From: Leptospira bandrabouensis
Lineage (GTDB): Bacteria; Spirochaetota; Leptospiria; Leptospirales; Leptospiraceae
Reading direction: 5' to 3'
NCBI RefSeq assembly: GCF_004770905.1
Contig: NZ_RQHT01000012.1
Span: 558,001 to 622,000 of the forward strand
Length of the DNA: 64,000 nt
Within the stretch, counting starts at the first letter, position 1. Every line of letters starts with the position of its first letter. Both the position numbers and the translations under genes were made by a program. The notes below the pieces were generated by a model that searched no databases, was not told where the DNA came from, and saw only the letters and a program-made list of their open reading frames with translations. Below, in pieces: positions 25,937 to 35,445 of this stretch.

Positions 25937-27139
25937 TTAAACTAACCTTTTTACAGCCTTTCGTAAACCTTCAATGGTTAATGGAAACATGGGGACCACG
26001 TCTTCAATCGCTTCAATTGTGGGGGCTCCCCAAAATCGTTTAGGTTCGGGATTCAGCCATACCGATTCGGGGAAATATCCCACTAATTCTTTTAAAGATT
26101 CTAGTCCACTTTTTGCCTTACGTTGTTTTTCCTCAGAACTGGAACTATGATACGCATAAGGATTGTAAGGTGTCCCCATGAGTTCGTAGGGTGCCATATA
26201 CGCATCCCCAACAAAAATTAATTTTGTGTTTTTACGAAATTTTTCTTCGAATTGTTTGATAGAAATACGAGTTTGGAATTCATGATTTGAATATAAGTAT
26301 TCGTGAAAGATATTGTGAAAAAAATAATTATGAACTTCTTTGAAATGGTAGAGTCCACGACTGGCACTAAATAGTTTACTCACACGGTCAGAATGAGGTG
26401 TCATACTTCCTCCTATGTCCATAATGAGTACAAGGCGCAGTGAATTTTTACGTTCTCGTTCTTCTACCAGCTCTATTTCTCCACCGTTTTCACAAGTCCT
26501 ATCAATGGTTTTGTCTACATGGAGTTCCCTTCTTCCTTCTTTTTTAAGAAATCTCAGTTCTTTTAAAGCAAGTTGGATGGATCTAGTATCTAAAATTTCA
26601 TCTTCGCGGTAAGCTTTGTATTTTCTTTCGTTCCATAAACTTACACCAGAACGGCTTCCCTCTCCTTCTGTATTTCCACCAATGGAGACACCATTGGGAT
26701 TAAAACCGGAATTTCCAAAGGGGGATGTTCCTGAAGTTCCTACCCATTTGCTTCCGCCATCATGACGTTCTTTTTGTTCCGCTAATCTCTTTTTTAGTTC
26801 TTCAATGACCTCTTCCATACTCAAGTTAGGTGCATTTAATTTCTCGGATTCACTTAAATGTTTAGGAATATTTTCTTCTAACCATTCGAAAAGAATATCG
26901 CGAAATTGAATTCTTTGTTCTTTCCAAGTTCCAAAGGTTTTGGCAAAAGCTAGGTCATAACTATCATAAAATTTTAAATCTTTGGCAAAGTTAAGTCGAC
27001 CCACCCTGTACAGTTGGTCTAGACTCATATACCCAGACGGGTCTGTGAGTTTCCTTAAACTTTCGAGAAAGGCAATCAATTCTCCTGTGGAACAAGGAAC
27101 CGACTCCCCTCGTAGATTATAAAAAAAATCCAAAAACAT
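25937..27139 (-). CDS. VWA-domain CoxE-like protein, partner of MoxR
   Basis: 400 residues, soluble. A helical N-terminal half begins FLDFFYNLRGESVPCSTGE, and a Gly/Ser/Asn-rich linker follows at about 128-165. The C-terminal half is a von Willebrand A fold. Its metal site reads MDIGGSM rather than the canonical DxSxS, as in the widespread VWA subfamily encoded next to MoxR. Other subfamily marks are YFFHNIFHEYLY, IFVGDAYMAPYEL and ESVWLNPEPKRFW. It begins 1 nt after the MoxR gene. In characterised pairs the ATPase and VWA protein act as a metal-insertion or complex-remodelling chaperone; the client here is unknown. Confidence 0.92.
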   Translation of the reverse strand: MFLDFFYNLRGESVPCSTGELIAFLESLRKLTDPSGYMSLDQLYRVGRLNFAKDLKFYDSYDLAFAKTFGTWKEQRIQFRDILFEWLEENIPKHLSESEKLNAPNLSMEEVIEELKKRLAEQKERHDGGSKWVGTSGTSPFGNSGFNPNGVSIGGNTEGEGSRSGVSLWNERKYKAYREDEILDTRSIQLALKELRFLKKEGRRELHVDKTIDRTCENGGEIELVEERERKNSLRLVLIMDIGGSMTPHSDRVSKLFSASRGLYHFKEVHNYFFHNIFHEYLYSNHEFQTRISIKQFEEKFRKNTKLIFVGDAYMAPYELMGTPYNPYAYHSSSSEEKQRKAKSGLESLKELVGYFPESVWLNPEPKRFWGAPTIEAIEDVVPMFPLTIEGLRKAVKRLV

Positions 27140-27140
27140 A

Positions 27141-27929
27141 TTAGTTCAAATAAACTCGGTAGTCTTCTTCCGATTTAAATAAGGTTCCTGCAAAAGGAAT
27201 TTTATTTGTGTCTAAATTTTCTGAAGAAACGAGAAGAACTTGGATCCAATCTAGCAGTTCACTTGTAGAAGGTTTTTTACGGAGACTTTCTATTTTTCGA
27301 ATTGAATAAAACATTGCTAAGGCTTTTTCCATAAATTCCGTTTGGATGGAAGGATAATGGGCTTTGATAATTTCTTTCATTGCTTCTCGTTTAGGAAATT
27401 CAATGTAATGAAAAATGCATCTCCTAAGAAAGGCATCTGGAAGTTCCTTTTCATTATTTGAAGTAATGATGACAATCGGTCTTTCTTTTGCTATTATATG
27501 TTCTTTGGTTTCTGGAATGAAAAATTCCATTTTGTCCAATTCCAGAAGTAAGTCGTTTGGAAATTCGATGTCTGCTTTATCAATTTCATCGATTAATACA
27601 ACGGCTTTGTCGGTTTGTGAAAAAGCTTCTCCCAAAGCACCCAAACGAATGTAATTTTTAACTTCCCTTACCCTAAGCATAGCTTCTTCCTCTGGAAACC
27701 GGGAGTCATTCAGCCTCGAAACGGCATCATAAAAATACAAACCTTCCTTTGCCAAACTTGTGGATTTGATATGCCATCTGTAGAGTGGGAGGTTTTTAGT
27801 TTCCGCAAGGAAACTTGCAAGAAGGGTTTTTCCTGTCCCAGGCTCTCCCTTGAGGAGGAGCGGTCGTTTTGTAATTTCTGCCACTTGGACCGCTTCTTTC
27901 AGATCTTCGGACAAGATGTAATCAGCCAT
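27141..27929 (-). CDS. MoxR-type AAA+ ATPase
   Basis: 262 residues, the compact length of this MoxR branch. It shows Walker A GEPGTGKT (28-35), Walker B VVLIDEIDKAD, sensor-1 IVIITSNNEKELPDAFLRR with the arginine finger, and a C-terminal lid helix ending in KSEEDYRVYLN. It is the first gene of the MoxR-VWA-PrsW-like run and is transcribed away from the large unknown protein at 28043. MoxR proteins remodel partner complexes with a VWA protein, which follows directly. Family identification is firm; the biological target is not known. Confidence 0.95.
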   Translation of the reverse strand: MADYILSEDLKEAVQVAEITKRPLLLKGEPGTGKTLLASFLAETKNLPLYRWHIKSTSLAKEGLYFYDAVSRLNDSRFPEEEAMLRVREVKNYIRLGALGEAFSQTDKAVVLIDEIDKADIEFPNDLLLELDKMEFFIPETKEHIIAKERPIVIITSNNEKELPDAFLRRCIFHYIEFPKREAMKEIIKAHYPSIQTEFMEKALAMFYSIRKIESLRKKPSTSELLDWIQVLLVSSENLDTNKIPFAGTLFKSEEDYRVYLN

Positions 27930-28042
27930 AATTTCTACCTTTTGGACTCCAATCTTTTCCGAAAATCAGGGGAATCCACTAAAAATTGCTTTTTGTAAGA
28001 AATTGAATTCCCATATTGAGGAATTGGAACGATAGTAAAACT

Positions 28043-29959
28043 ATGGGCGATTTTGATAATACGAAACGGGCAATTGGTGTTGGGAAACTGGATGATTCTG
28101 CAAGAAAGGATATGTTCAATAAGTTTGTCAGTGCCGGTGGGGAAATCATAAAAGAAAAACAACCACCGAAAGAAGACGATACAAAAAGGAATCGCCCTGA
28201 ACCTAAAGTGCGCACGAGCACTGTCTCTCGTGGTGGAGACGATAGCCGGTCGGGAGGCCGTGGGGGAAACCAAAACAAATCCTCTGATTCGTCGAATTCC
28301 CGTTCGCAGGCTGATTCGAAAGCACAATTTGAAAAAGAGATTAGTAGTTTTTCGGCAAGATTTGGAATCAAACTTAAATGTTGGCTTGCCCGTGTGACTC
28401 CATTTGGTTCGAGTGACCTCACTCCTAAATTCATGCATGATTTTAGTATAAGAGCCAAACAAGCATTAATTGAGCTTCAATACAGCGGAAATGAACTTTT
28501 AGCCAACCAACAATACTCACCGCAACTGAGTAAAGCATTAGATAAAATCAATCCCCTTCTCGTTGAACTACTCGCGATGGGACAAAAACTTTATAATGGA
28601 CCTGAGTTAACAGACATTACCGATCCAATTTTAGTTGCACCAGAATCTCCTGTAGCCATTGAAAGAGTAAAGAACCCAATTTATGCACTTTTTAAAAGGA
28701 TGTACATTCTTTATCCTTACCAAGAAACTTTGAAAAAATCTTTTGTGCAGGCGTATGATGAATTACAAAAATTAGAAGGAAAACCTTCTCTCATCTATGC
28801 AAACAAAAAAAGAAAGGTAACACAAGAGATCGATACCCTTTTTGATGGTTTTTTTGATCGATTGTATCTCATAGTTTTGAGAGCAGAAAATAAAAATATC
28901 CCACTAATTTCACGTTATATGGAAAACCTGCTTGGAATTTTGCCAGAAGATAGACCTGGACAAAGAAAGTCCGGTGAAAATGTTCCTGGAGGAAAAGCAG
29001 TAGAAACTAAGGAAGATAAAAAAGAAGAGGAATCCAAAGAATCAGAAAAGAAAGAGGAAGAGGTTCCGTTATCCAAGGAACAAGCCTACGGAATGCGTTT
29101 GATGCAAATGTATTCGATTCCTAAACTGCGCAAAAAATTTGATCCAAAGAATGAATATGCTCATATTCCTGATTCCGACAAAGCTCTACTTTCTCTTTTT
29201 TATTTTTATGAATTTGATGATGAATATTCCTTTGTAATGACCACAAAAAAAATAGATATCAAACCAGGCTCCGTCAATGGGGTTAAGGTTGATTATCGTC
29301 AAAAGATGTTAGATATCTATGAAGGCACAAGAACCATCATCGATCAATTTAGAATCTATAATGATGTGATTAAAGAATTAGAAAAACATAAGGCAAATCC
29401 AGGTACCAATTACATTGAGGCTTCAAAGAAGTTAACAGGAATAGAACAAAAACGCACGGGCCAATCTAGAACTGTGCGGATGGCAATTAAAGATTTTAGT
29501 TTAAAATCAAGAGATTCTCTTCTTGTTTTGATTAAGGATATGAAAAGCAAAAAGGAAATCGTCGCCAATATGAATGACGTATTGACTTTGGATTCGATGG
29601 AGTCTCGCAAACGCCTGAATAAAAAAGCGGTAAAACAATGCATCATGGAAGCGTATTGTTACTTGATGGCTTTGTATGATCGTTTGGACACGGGAGATTT
29701 ATTTGGGGGGCTTGTGGAACTCACTCCAGAACAAATGAAAGCATCCTTTGGAGTTGATTTAGGGAATACAAATGCGGAATCGAGTCAAACGGAATTTGCT
29801 GATTTGGATAAGGAAGGAAATGAACCAACCAATCCACAATCAAAAGCCACTGATACATTGGATTCCAAAGAGACTACGGAGGATTTGTCTAATGAAGAAA
29901 ATGACAATTCGGACGATCCTTTGGATGATGACATATTACCAAGTGGGAATCCTTTTTAA
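28043..29959 (+). CDS. Large unrecognised cytoplasmic protein, probably lineage-specific
   Basis: 638 residues from ATG 28043 (GDFDNTKRAIGVGKLDD follows); a TTG at 28016 would add nine. No signal or membrane helix. Residues ~30-95 are a charged, Ser/Gly/Arg-rich disordered segment. About 100-300 are helical (SARFGIKLKCWLARVTPFG at the start). About 310-345 is a Lys/Glu linker, about 345-580 a second helical domain (YAHIPDSDKALLSLFYFYEF, RQKMLDIYEGTRTIIDQF), and the tail is acidic, ending DDDILPSGNPF. I recognise no family. It is divergent from MoxR and its stop overlaps the next start (TAATG). A structural or scaffold role is possible but unsupported. Confidence 0.85.
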   Translation: MGDFDNTKRAIGVGKLDDSARKDMFNKFVSAGGEIIKEKQPPKEDDTKRNRPEPKVRTSTVSRGGDDSRSGGRGGNQNKSSDSSNSRSQADSKAQFEKEISSFSARFGIKLKCWLARVTPFGSSDLTPKFMHDFSIRAKQALIELQYSGNELLANQQYSPQLSKALDKINPLLVELLAMGQKLYNGPELTDITDPILVAPESPVAIERVKNPIYALFKRMYILYPYQETLKKSFVQAYDELQKLEGKPSLIYANKKRKVTQEIDTLFDGFFDRLYLIVLRAENKNIPLISRYMENLLGILPEDRPGQRKSGENVPGGKAVETKEDKKEEESKESEKKEEEVPLSKEQAYGMRLMQMYSIPKLRKKFDPKNEYAHIPDSDKALLSLFYFYEFDDEYSFVMTTKKIDIKPGSVNGVKVDYRQKMLDIYEGTRTIIDQFRIYNDVIKELEKHKANPGTNYIEASKKLTGIEQKRTGQSRTVRMAIKDFSLKSRDSLLVLIKDMKSKKEIVANMNDVLTLDSMESRKRLNKKAVKQCIMEAYCYLMALYDRLDTGDLFGGLVELTPEQMKASFGVDLGNTNAESSQTEFADLDKEGNEPTNPQSKATDTLDSKETTEDLSNEENDNSDDPLDDDILPSGNPF

Positions 29960-30669
29960 TGGCAGTCATCAAAATCGCAATCTATCAAAAGAACTTACAC
30001 AAACGTATTAGTACTGAAGAAATTTCCAAAATCCAACAAACCAAGGCTCATTTTTTAATTTTACCAGAGGGATTCCCTCATTTGTTTCAAAGTGAGTCTC
30101 CGGAAAATGCTACCAAACACGAAAAGGAATACCAAGATCATTTATTGGAAATTTCAGAGTCTTTTTCTGGTGTGATTCTTGGTGGCACACATTATCGAAA
30201 AAATGAAGAAGGTAATTTGGTTTGTGCCTTACCCATACTTCAATCTCTAGTTTTAGTCGATTTTTATGAAAAAAAGTCGCCCTCTTCTGTCAAAGAGCCG
30301 GGAGTAGTTCCTGGAAAAACTGAATCTATATTTATTATGGGTGGTCTTCGTTTTGGACTTCTTGTCGGTGAAGATTTAGAAAATGAATCTATTTGGGATG
30401 AATTTAAAAAAGAAGATATAGAGATTATATTCTATTTATCACATACAGATGAAAAACGTTCTTACGAAGAAGACCTAACCTATTTTGCTTCTTTAGCAAA
30501 GGAAAAATCTGTCCATTTCATTCGTGTTTGCGGATCATCCGATGGAAAACCTGCTCGAAGTCTATATGCTTCTCCCTCTGGAATCAACTGGAAAGTGGGA
30601 AAAATTGAAGAAGACAAAGATGTATTAAAAACTTTGTCAGTGAATGTGATGAGAAGTTATTTGTTATAA
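29959..30669 (+). CDS. Carbon-nitrogen hydrolase (nitrilase fold) lacking the catalytic cysteine
   Basis: 236 residues of the nitrilase superfamily, which normally uses a Glu-Lys-Cys triad on amides or nitriles. Glu37 in ILPEGF and the Lys in FYEKKSP (105/106) are in place. The third position, usually CyD after the GLxI strand, reads GLLVGEDLEN, so Gly137 replaces Cys. The fold continues IIFYLSHTDE and VHFIRVCGSS. Without the nucleophile it is unlikely to hydrolyse amides and may bind a ligand or partner. Its ATG overlaps the stop of the large unknown protein by 1 nt, so the two are translated together. Family likely; activity doubtful. Confidence 0.85.
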   Translation: MAVIKIAIYQKNLHKRISTEEISKIQQTKAHFLILPEGFPHLFQSESPENATKHEKEYQDHLLEISESFSGVILGGTHYRKNEEGNLVCALPILQSLVLVDFYEKKSPSSVKEPGVVPGKTESIFIMGGLRFGLLVGEDLENESIWDEFKKEDIEIIFYLSHTDEKRSYEEDLTYFASLAKEKSVHFIRVCGSSDGKPARSLYASPSGINWKVGKIEEDKDVLKTLSVNVMRSYLL

Positions 30670-30681
30670 AATTTTTTTTAA

Positions 30682-30720
30682 AAAAGGGACCAAGTTTTTC
30701 ATTTGAACCCTTTTCGTTTT
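30682..30720. terminator. Weak terminator-like hairpin between converging genes
   Basis: AAAAGGG at 30682-30688 pairs with CCCTTTT at 30708-30714 around a 19-nt loop, with CGTTTT after it. It lies in the 64-nt gap between the nitrilase-like gene (+) and lspA (-) and could serve both directions. The long loop makes it weak. Confidence 0.4.
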
Positions 30721-30733
30721 AAATTCGCTGTAG

Positions 30734-31294
30734 TTACTTTTTATCTAACTCTTTCCAGTCCATTGTTAAGAGTAAAATCACGATTCCAATAGAAACACAG
30801 GAGTCTGCTACGTTGAAGGCAGGCCAGCGGTCGAAGAGTAAAAAATCTGGCCATTCAAAATCTAAAAAATCCACCACACCAATAAATTCGATTCCTGGTT
30901 TTTCCGGGGTGAATCCAAATCGAAATCCTACACCGGGAATCTTTACAAAGAATTTATCTAAAAAGTTTCCAAAAGCTCCTGCCATTACGAAATTCCAGCC
31001 CCAAGCATTGCCTAAATCAGCATTTTGCCAGCGGTAAAAAATTAAAAATACAATGGCAAATCCAGTAGCAAATAAAGATGGAAGTGCATTGTCTTGGAAT
31101 AAACCAAAAACAAAACCTGTGTTAAAAGTTAAAGACAATCGGAAAAAATCACCTAGCACAGGGATACTTTCATGAGCTAACATTTTAGTAATAATGATAT
31201 ATTTGGATGATAAATCTAAAAAAAGTCCAAATGCGACAAAGGCAAGATATCCAGGTTTAAAAACCGAAAAAAATGGGGTTTTAGGTAGATTCAT
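30734..31294 (-). CDS. lspA: Lipoprotein signal peptidase (signal peptidase II)
   Basis: Inner-membrane aspartic protease that cleaves lipoprotein signal peptides before the lipidated Cys. At 186 residues it is slightly longer than usual, with four membrane helices. Family motifs are all visible: [19 protein letters not shown], and the pair VVDFLDF and [11 protein letters not shown] carrying the two catalytic Asp residues. The many lipoproteins in this window would be its substrates. It is the last gene of a run with the AarF-like kinase and the Gfo/Idh oxidoreductase, 18 nt after the kinase gene. Confidence 0.97.
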   Translation of the reverse strand: MNLPKTPFFSVFKPGYLAFVAFGLFLDLSSKYIIITKMLAHESIPVLGDFFRLSLTFNTGFVFGLFQDNALPSLFATGFAIVFLIFYRWQNADLGNAWGWNFVMAGAFGNFLDKFFVKIPGVGFRFGFTPEKPGIEFIGVVDFLDFEWPDFLLFDRWPAFNVADSCVSIGIVILLLTMDWKELDKK

Positions 31295-31312
31295 AAATTA
31301 AAGATGGTCCGT

Positions 31313-32947
31313 TTATTTTTGTTTCCAATAACTTAGACTTGATTTGGCCAAAGACCAAAAACTAAGTCCTGATAGTATGTAAAATAATATGCTTGGTTCT
31401 TTCCAGAATTTTTCCGAATAATACATTCCGAAAAAGAAAAATATCGACCCTAAAGCTCCAAAGGTAAATATTTCTTTCAGCCTTAACTCCTCCATTCTGG
31501 AAGAATCCGGGGTTTGGAACTCTCCTCGATTCCATTTGTATAAAAACTCATTTAATTCCTTCGGTAAGGAAAAGAGACTTGTGATAAATTCTTCTCCTTC
31601 GTCTTTCCACAGTTTTTTTAAAGAACTTCCCTTTAGAACGATTTGTGAAAATGGTTTTTCTGCGTAATCGATCATGGAGCGAGTTGGATCTAAATAGGAT
31701 GAGTTTCCAAGTAACAAAGCAAGTACGCGGTGGAGGCTAAGAAAATTGGGAGGAAGTTTTAGGCTGGAAAGTAGGCGTTTTAAACTCACTTGAATTTCTT
31801 TTAAAAAACGAAGGTCTTCTTTGGGCCTAAGTGTATCGAGTCCTATGTTTCGGAAATGATCAGTCGATTCCAAAATACGATTTAGTTTTTCGAGTGAATA
31901 TTTTACAATTTGGATGAGTTCTTCTTTGGATAAGGTTTCTGTCACGGCTCCGAGTTCAAATAAGGATTCTGTGATTAGGTGGTAGTCTTTTCTCATCGCA
32001 CCAATTAGAATTCTTTCTAAAATGCGGGTTTCTTCTTCAGAGATAGACTGGACGGCTCCAAAATCAATAAAACAAAGTTCTCCCGTTTCCATAAAAATTA
32101 AATTCCCTGGATGTGGGTCCGCATGAAAAAAGCGGTATTCGAAAATCATTAAGATATAAGCTCGAACCAATTTTTCTAAATGTGGATTCTTTTTGGTATG
32201 AGGTTCTAAAGCGATTAATTCGTAAATTTTCTTTCCTTCAACAAATTCTGTGACGAGTGTATGTTTATTACAGAGTTCATCAATTGGATTCGGGCAATAA
32301 AAATCTTTTTCTAAAGCAAATAATTGTTTGGTGTACTTTAGGTTTTTTAGTTCGCTACGTAGATCAAGTTCTGCACGAATCATAGAATGCAATTGTTCAT
32401 TGACTTCTTTGGCAGAAATTTTGAATACAAAACGGTCAATGATCCAAATTACCCTTGAGATGGTTTTTAAATCCCTAATGGCATCTTCTTCAATTCCTGG
32501 GTATAAGGTTTTGATTGCTACTTTTTTGTCGTGATAATAGCCAATATGAACTTGTGCGGTGGATGCACTTGCGTAAGCCGCGGTATCCAAATTTGAAAAA
32601 ATTTCGACCATTGGTTTTCCATAATCAGTGATCCAACGTTTGTTTATTTCTTCAAATTCTCTTGGTGGAATTTTGTCTTGTAGGTCTTGGAGTTCCCATA
32701 AAAATTCTTCTGGCAAAACATGGAATAAATTGCTTATAAATTGACCAATTTTGATATATACGCCACCTAACTGGAAAAAGAGATTTTTGGTTTCCTTCCC
32801 TTTTCTTTTTAGAAATTCTATTCTTGCAGATTCATAATTGGTTTCATTTTTAAATTTTCGTTTAATTTTTGTTAGATAAAGATATTCAAACCAAGTAATA
32901 ATTACAAAAAAATAAATAGAGACAGACCGGTTTTGTTTGGAGTTCAT
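31313..32947 (-). CDS. AarF/ABC1/UbiB-like atypical kinase
   Basis: 544 residues. An N-terminal helix (about 8-26) leads to the family signature LGGVYIKIGQFIS with the KxGQ motif, then ASASTAQVH (Ala-rich loop replacing the P-loop) and VAIKTLYPG with the ATP-contacting Lys. Catalytic-loop residues follow in FFHADPHPGN and LCFIDFGAV. The last ~50 residues contain two hydrophobic helices, the usual C-terminal anchor. Family members assist isoprenoid-quinone synthesis or lipid homeostasis. Leptospira is expected to use menaquinone, so a role outside ubiquinone is likely. It overlaps the Gfo/Idh gene by 4 nt. Confidence 0.92.
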   Translation of the reverse strand: MNSKQNRSVSIYFFVIITWFEYLYLTKIKRKFKNETNYESARIEFLKRKGKETKNLFFQLGGVYIKIGQFISNLFHVLPEEFLWELQDLQDKIPPREFEEINKRWITDYGKPMVEIFSNLDTAAYASASTAQVHIGYYHDKKVAIKTLYPGIEEDAIRDLKTISRVIWIIDRFVFKISAKEVNEQLHSMIRAELDLRSELKNLKYTKQLFALEKDFYCPNPIDELCNKHTLVTEFVEGKKIYELIALEPHTKKNPHLEKLVRAYILMIFEYRFFHADPHPGNLIFMETGELCFIDFGAVQSISEEETRILERILIGAMRKDYHLITESLFELGAVTETLSKEELIQIVKYSLEKLNRILESTDHFRNIGLDTLRPKEDLRFLKEIQVSLKRLLSSLKLPPNFLSLHRVLALLLGNSSYLDPTRSMIDYAEKPFSQIVLKGSSLKKLWKDEGEEFITSLFSLPKELNEFLYKWNRGEFQTPDSSRMEELRLKEIFTFGALGSIFFFFGMYYSEKFWKEPSILFYILSGLSFWSLAKSSLSYWKQK

Positions 32948-33984
32948 TTTTTTTGCCTATAAATAGATTCTATCATGTTTAGAATCTCAATATTGTCTGA
33001 AAGAGTGCCTTCCATCGTTTGTTTTTTCCCCATAATCACCTGTGAGATTTCCTCATAGATTCCTAGAAATGCATTTGCCGTTTTAGGATTTGGAAAACCA
33101 GGTGGTTCGTAGGGAGATAAACTTTGAAATCCTTTGTATAATTTTGAGGATTTCGATTGGAAAAATTGAAATCCGTCATTGGAACAAATGATTCTATGAG
33201 AGTCGGTATGTAAGTCTAATTCAAATTGAAAATATTTCCTTTCGCCACTGACATCTAAAAATACATCCACACCAGTTTTGGATCGAAACCAGGCCACAGC
33301 CCTTGATTCTATTGCCCCTTTTTTTGGGTGTTCTAATTTAGCTTCCACTAACTTAGGTTTGCCAATGAGCCAATGCAGGAGGTCTACAGCATGGGTTCCA
33401 TCATGGAGTAAAGGTCCCCCTCCTTGTTTGGAAAAGGCTAACCCTGGGTTTTTTGCAGAGGTAAACACGGAGGCCCGAATGGATTTTAGATTTCCTAAAT
33501 GACCTTTTGTTAGTTGGTCTTTGACATACCGATAACTGGGATGGTAACGCCTTTCATGGTTGATCCAAATTCTTGTTTTATACTGACTGGCGAGTTTTTG
33601 GATCCTTTTGGCTCCCGATTCGGAAAGGGCAACCGGTTTTTCGATGAGTAAATTGGGAATCCCCTGGCGAATGCAATGGATGGCCCAGTCTTCATGAAAA
33701 ACACTGGGAGTGGAAATGACAGCCAATTGGATGGACTTTGGGAATTTGACATTTTTAGGATCGCAGTCCACTCTCTCTGCCTGGGTTTTCCAAAAACTCT
33801 GGAAGGATTCACATTTTTTAGGATCACTGTCCAAACCTAAAATGAATTCAAATTTTTCCTTCCCCCATTCGGACTGGAGGACTCCCATATGAGTACATGG
33901 TTTTTTACGATATGGGTCTGTTTCTAAACTGGATCCAATCCGTCCAAGACCGATCAGGATGGTTTTGATTTTGGATCGTTTCAT
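32944..33984 (-). CDS. Gfo/Idh/MocA-family NAD(P)-dependent oxidoreductase
   Basis: 346 residues with an N-terminal Rossmann fold (IKTILIGLGRIGSSLE, an N-terminal GxGxxG-type loop). EKPVALS follows at about 115-121 and a C-terminal GFO/IDH domain starts around 145 with SIRASVFTS. The catalytic EKP and the HDGTHAVDLLHWLIG region are preserved. The family oxidises or reduces sugar, inositol or aldose substrates; this substrate is not evident. An unusual insertion after the loop (TDPYRKKPCTHMG) is seen in members acting on nucleotide sugars. It is divergent from murF across 51 nt and starts the run to lspA. Confidence 0.88.
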   Translation of the reverse strand: MKRSKIKTILIGLGRIGSSLETDPYRKKPCTHMGVLQSEWGKEKFEFILGLDSDPKKCESFQSFWKTQAERVDCDPKNVKFPKSIQLAVISTPSVFHEDWAIHCIRQGIPNLLIEKPVALSESGAKRIQKLASQYKTRIWINHERRYHPSYRYVKDQLTKGHLGNLKSIRASVFTSAKNPGLAFSKQGGGPLLHDGTHAVDLLHWLIGKPKLVEAKLEHPKKGAIESRAVAWFRSKTGVDVFLDVSGERKYFQFELDLHTDSHRIICSNDGFQFFQSKSSKLYKGFQSLSPYEPPGFPNPKTANAFLGIYEEISQVIMGKKQTMEGTLSDNIEILNMIESIYRQKK

Positions 33985-34035
33985 TTATCTTTTTCTTCCA
34001 AATCTTTCTTTCTGAAAGAAACTGGCATAGAAGCT

Positions 34036-35415
34036 ATGATCGCACCATTTGAATATTCCTTGTCAACTATTCTAAGTTTGTTTTCTAAAGACCCCCATTG
34101 GGACCGGACAGAAAACCCATCCTTTCGTTGGATCACAACCTCTTCTGTTGAGACAAAACCTGGATCATTGTTTGTTCCTTTACGTGGAACAAGAGATGGT
34201 CACGAATTTATTCCCGATGCCCTTAGTAAAGGTGCCATAGCTTTTCTTTGCGAAAAAAATCATCCCATTCTAAAACAACTCACAAAAGAAAATTTAGACA
34301 AGGCGATAATTGTTTCCGATAGTTTGAAGGCACTGGGTGTTCTTGCCCGTTATCATAGAGATAGGTTTAATCCAATTGTCCTTGCGGTCACTGGCTCCTC
34401 AGGGAAAACAACGACAAAGGATTTGTTAGGTGGGCTTTTTGGATTTTTAAAAAAAGATAGTTTGGTTGTTACTGAAAAAAATTACAATAATGAGATTGGA
34501 CTTCCCTTTACCTTGTTTCGAATCAATGAAAAAACTCGGGTGGTCATTTGTGAATTAGGAATGAACCACAGGGGTGAAATTTCTCGTCTTTCTTTGATCG
34601 CAAGACCAACTCATTCTTTAATTACTAATATTGGTTCTGCTCATATTGAAAATCTAAAAAGCCGGGAAGCCATTGCGGAAGAAAAAATTGATATCATTTC
34701 TGGAATGGAAACCAATGCCGTTTTATTTGTGCCCGATGATTTGGATTTTTTGAATCGGGTCAAAATTAGAACCAAAAAACAAAATATAAAATTAGAAGTT
34801 TGGAACCACAAAAAAAATCCAATTTTAAAGGTTAGTAAAATAGAATCCAATGGATTTCGACTGGATTGGGAAGGAAAGGAAATTCACTGGAAACTCCCAG
34901 GATCAAAACTTCTCAGTAATGTACGTGGAATGATGGCTGTCGGAATTCATTTTGGAATTTCGACAGATCATATTGCTAATACAATTCAAAATTACAAAAG
35001 TCCAGACAAACGATTGAATATCAATAAAGGATATTATACGATTATTGACGATTGTTATAATGCCAATCCTGAATCTATGTTTTCTAGTATTGGTGCTGCA
35101 GAACAATTTGCCGGGCATCGTAACCTTGTATGGATCCTCGGATCCATGAAGGAACTTGGCAAATTTTCAAAATACTACCATGAAGAAATAGGTAAAGAAA
35201 TACAAAGGATAGGTAAAGGTATCTTACTTGGGTTTGGTGAAGAAACAAAACCCATGGTAAAACAAGTCCCTGGAGCTCGATGTTTTACTGAGGTAGAGGA
35301 ACTCATTCAATTTGTAAAAACAACAATTCCTAAAAATTCTGTATTACTCGTAAAGGGTTCTCGGTCGATGAAAATGGAAAGAATTGTTCTAGGCTTAGAA
35401 ACTTTTAAGGGTTGA
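34036..35415 (+). CDS. murF: UDP-N-acetylmuramoyl-tripeptide--D-alanyl-D-alanine ligase
   Basis: 459-residue Mur ligase that adds D-Ala-D-Ala to the UDP-MurNAc tripeptide, the last cytoplasmic step of the peptidoglycan precursor. Present are the ATP loop VTGSSGKTTTKD (about 117-127), NYNNEIGLP, ELGMNHRGEISRL, DDCYNANPESM and the C-terminal WILGSMKELG domain. It is separated from the main mur cluster and transcribed with purE and purK (30 nt to purE), facing the cluster head-on. The MurF call rests on the NYNNEIG/NANP motifs, which distinguish it from MurE and MurC. Confidence 0.96.
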   Translation: MIAPFEYSLSTILSLFSKDPHWDRTENPSFRWITTSSVETKPGSLFVPLRGTRDGHEFIPDALSKGAIAFLCEKNHPILKQLTKENLDKAIIVSDSLKALGVLARYHRDRFNPIVLAVTGSSGKTTTKDLLGGLFGFLKKDSLVVTEKNYNNEIGLPFTLFRINEKTRVVICELGMNHRGEISRLSLIARPTHSLITNIGSAHIENLKSREAIAEEKIDIISGMETNAVLFVPDDLDFLNRVKIRTKKQNIKLEVWNHKKNPILKVSKIESNGFRLDWEGKEIHWKLPGSKLLSNVRGMMAVGIHFGISTDHIANTIQNYKSPDKRLNINKGYYTIIDDCYNANPESMFSSIGAAEQFAGHRNLVWILGSMKELGKFSKYYHEEIGKEIQRIGKGILLGFGEETKPMVKQVPGARCFTEVEELIQFVKTTIPKNSVLLVKGSRSMKMERIVLGLETFKG

Positions 35416-35445
35416 TACAGAACTGGCCTTTCCTAGATTACACGT

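Noticed and set aside
25937..27929. MoxR-VWA as a phage-defence or toxin system
   Set aside because: The pair belongs to a widespread MoxR/CoxE-like subfamily, with no nuclease, toxin or protease effector typical of defence islands nearby.
28006..28025. AATTCC/GGAATT inverted repeat ahead of the large unknown protein
   Set aside because: Arms of only 6 bp with an 8-nt spacer, likely by chance in AT-rich DNA.
30671..30685. T9-A6 run as an origin-like AT-rich element
   Set aside because: Short homopolymers only, in a convergent gap; no DnaA boxes or repeats were seen around it.
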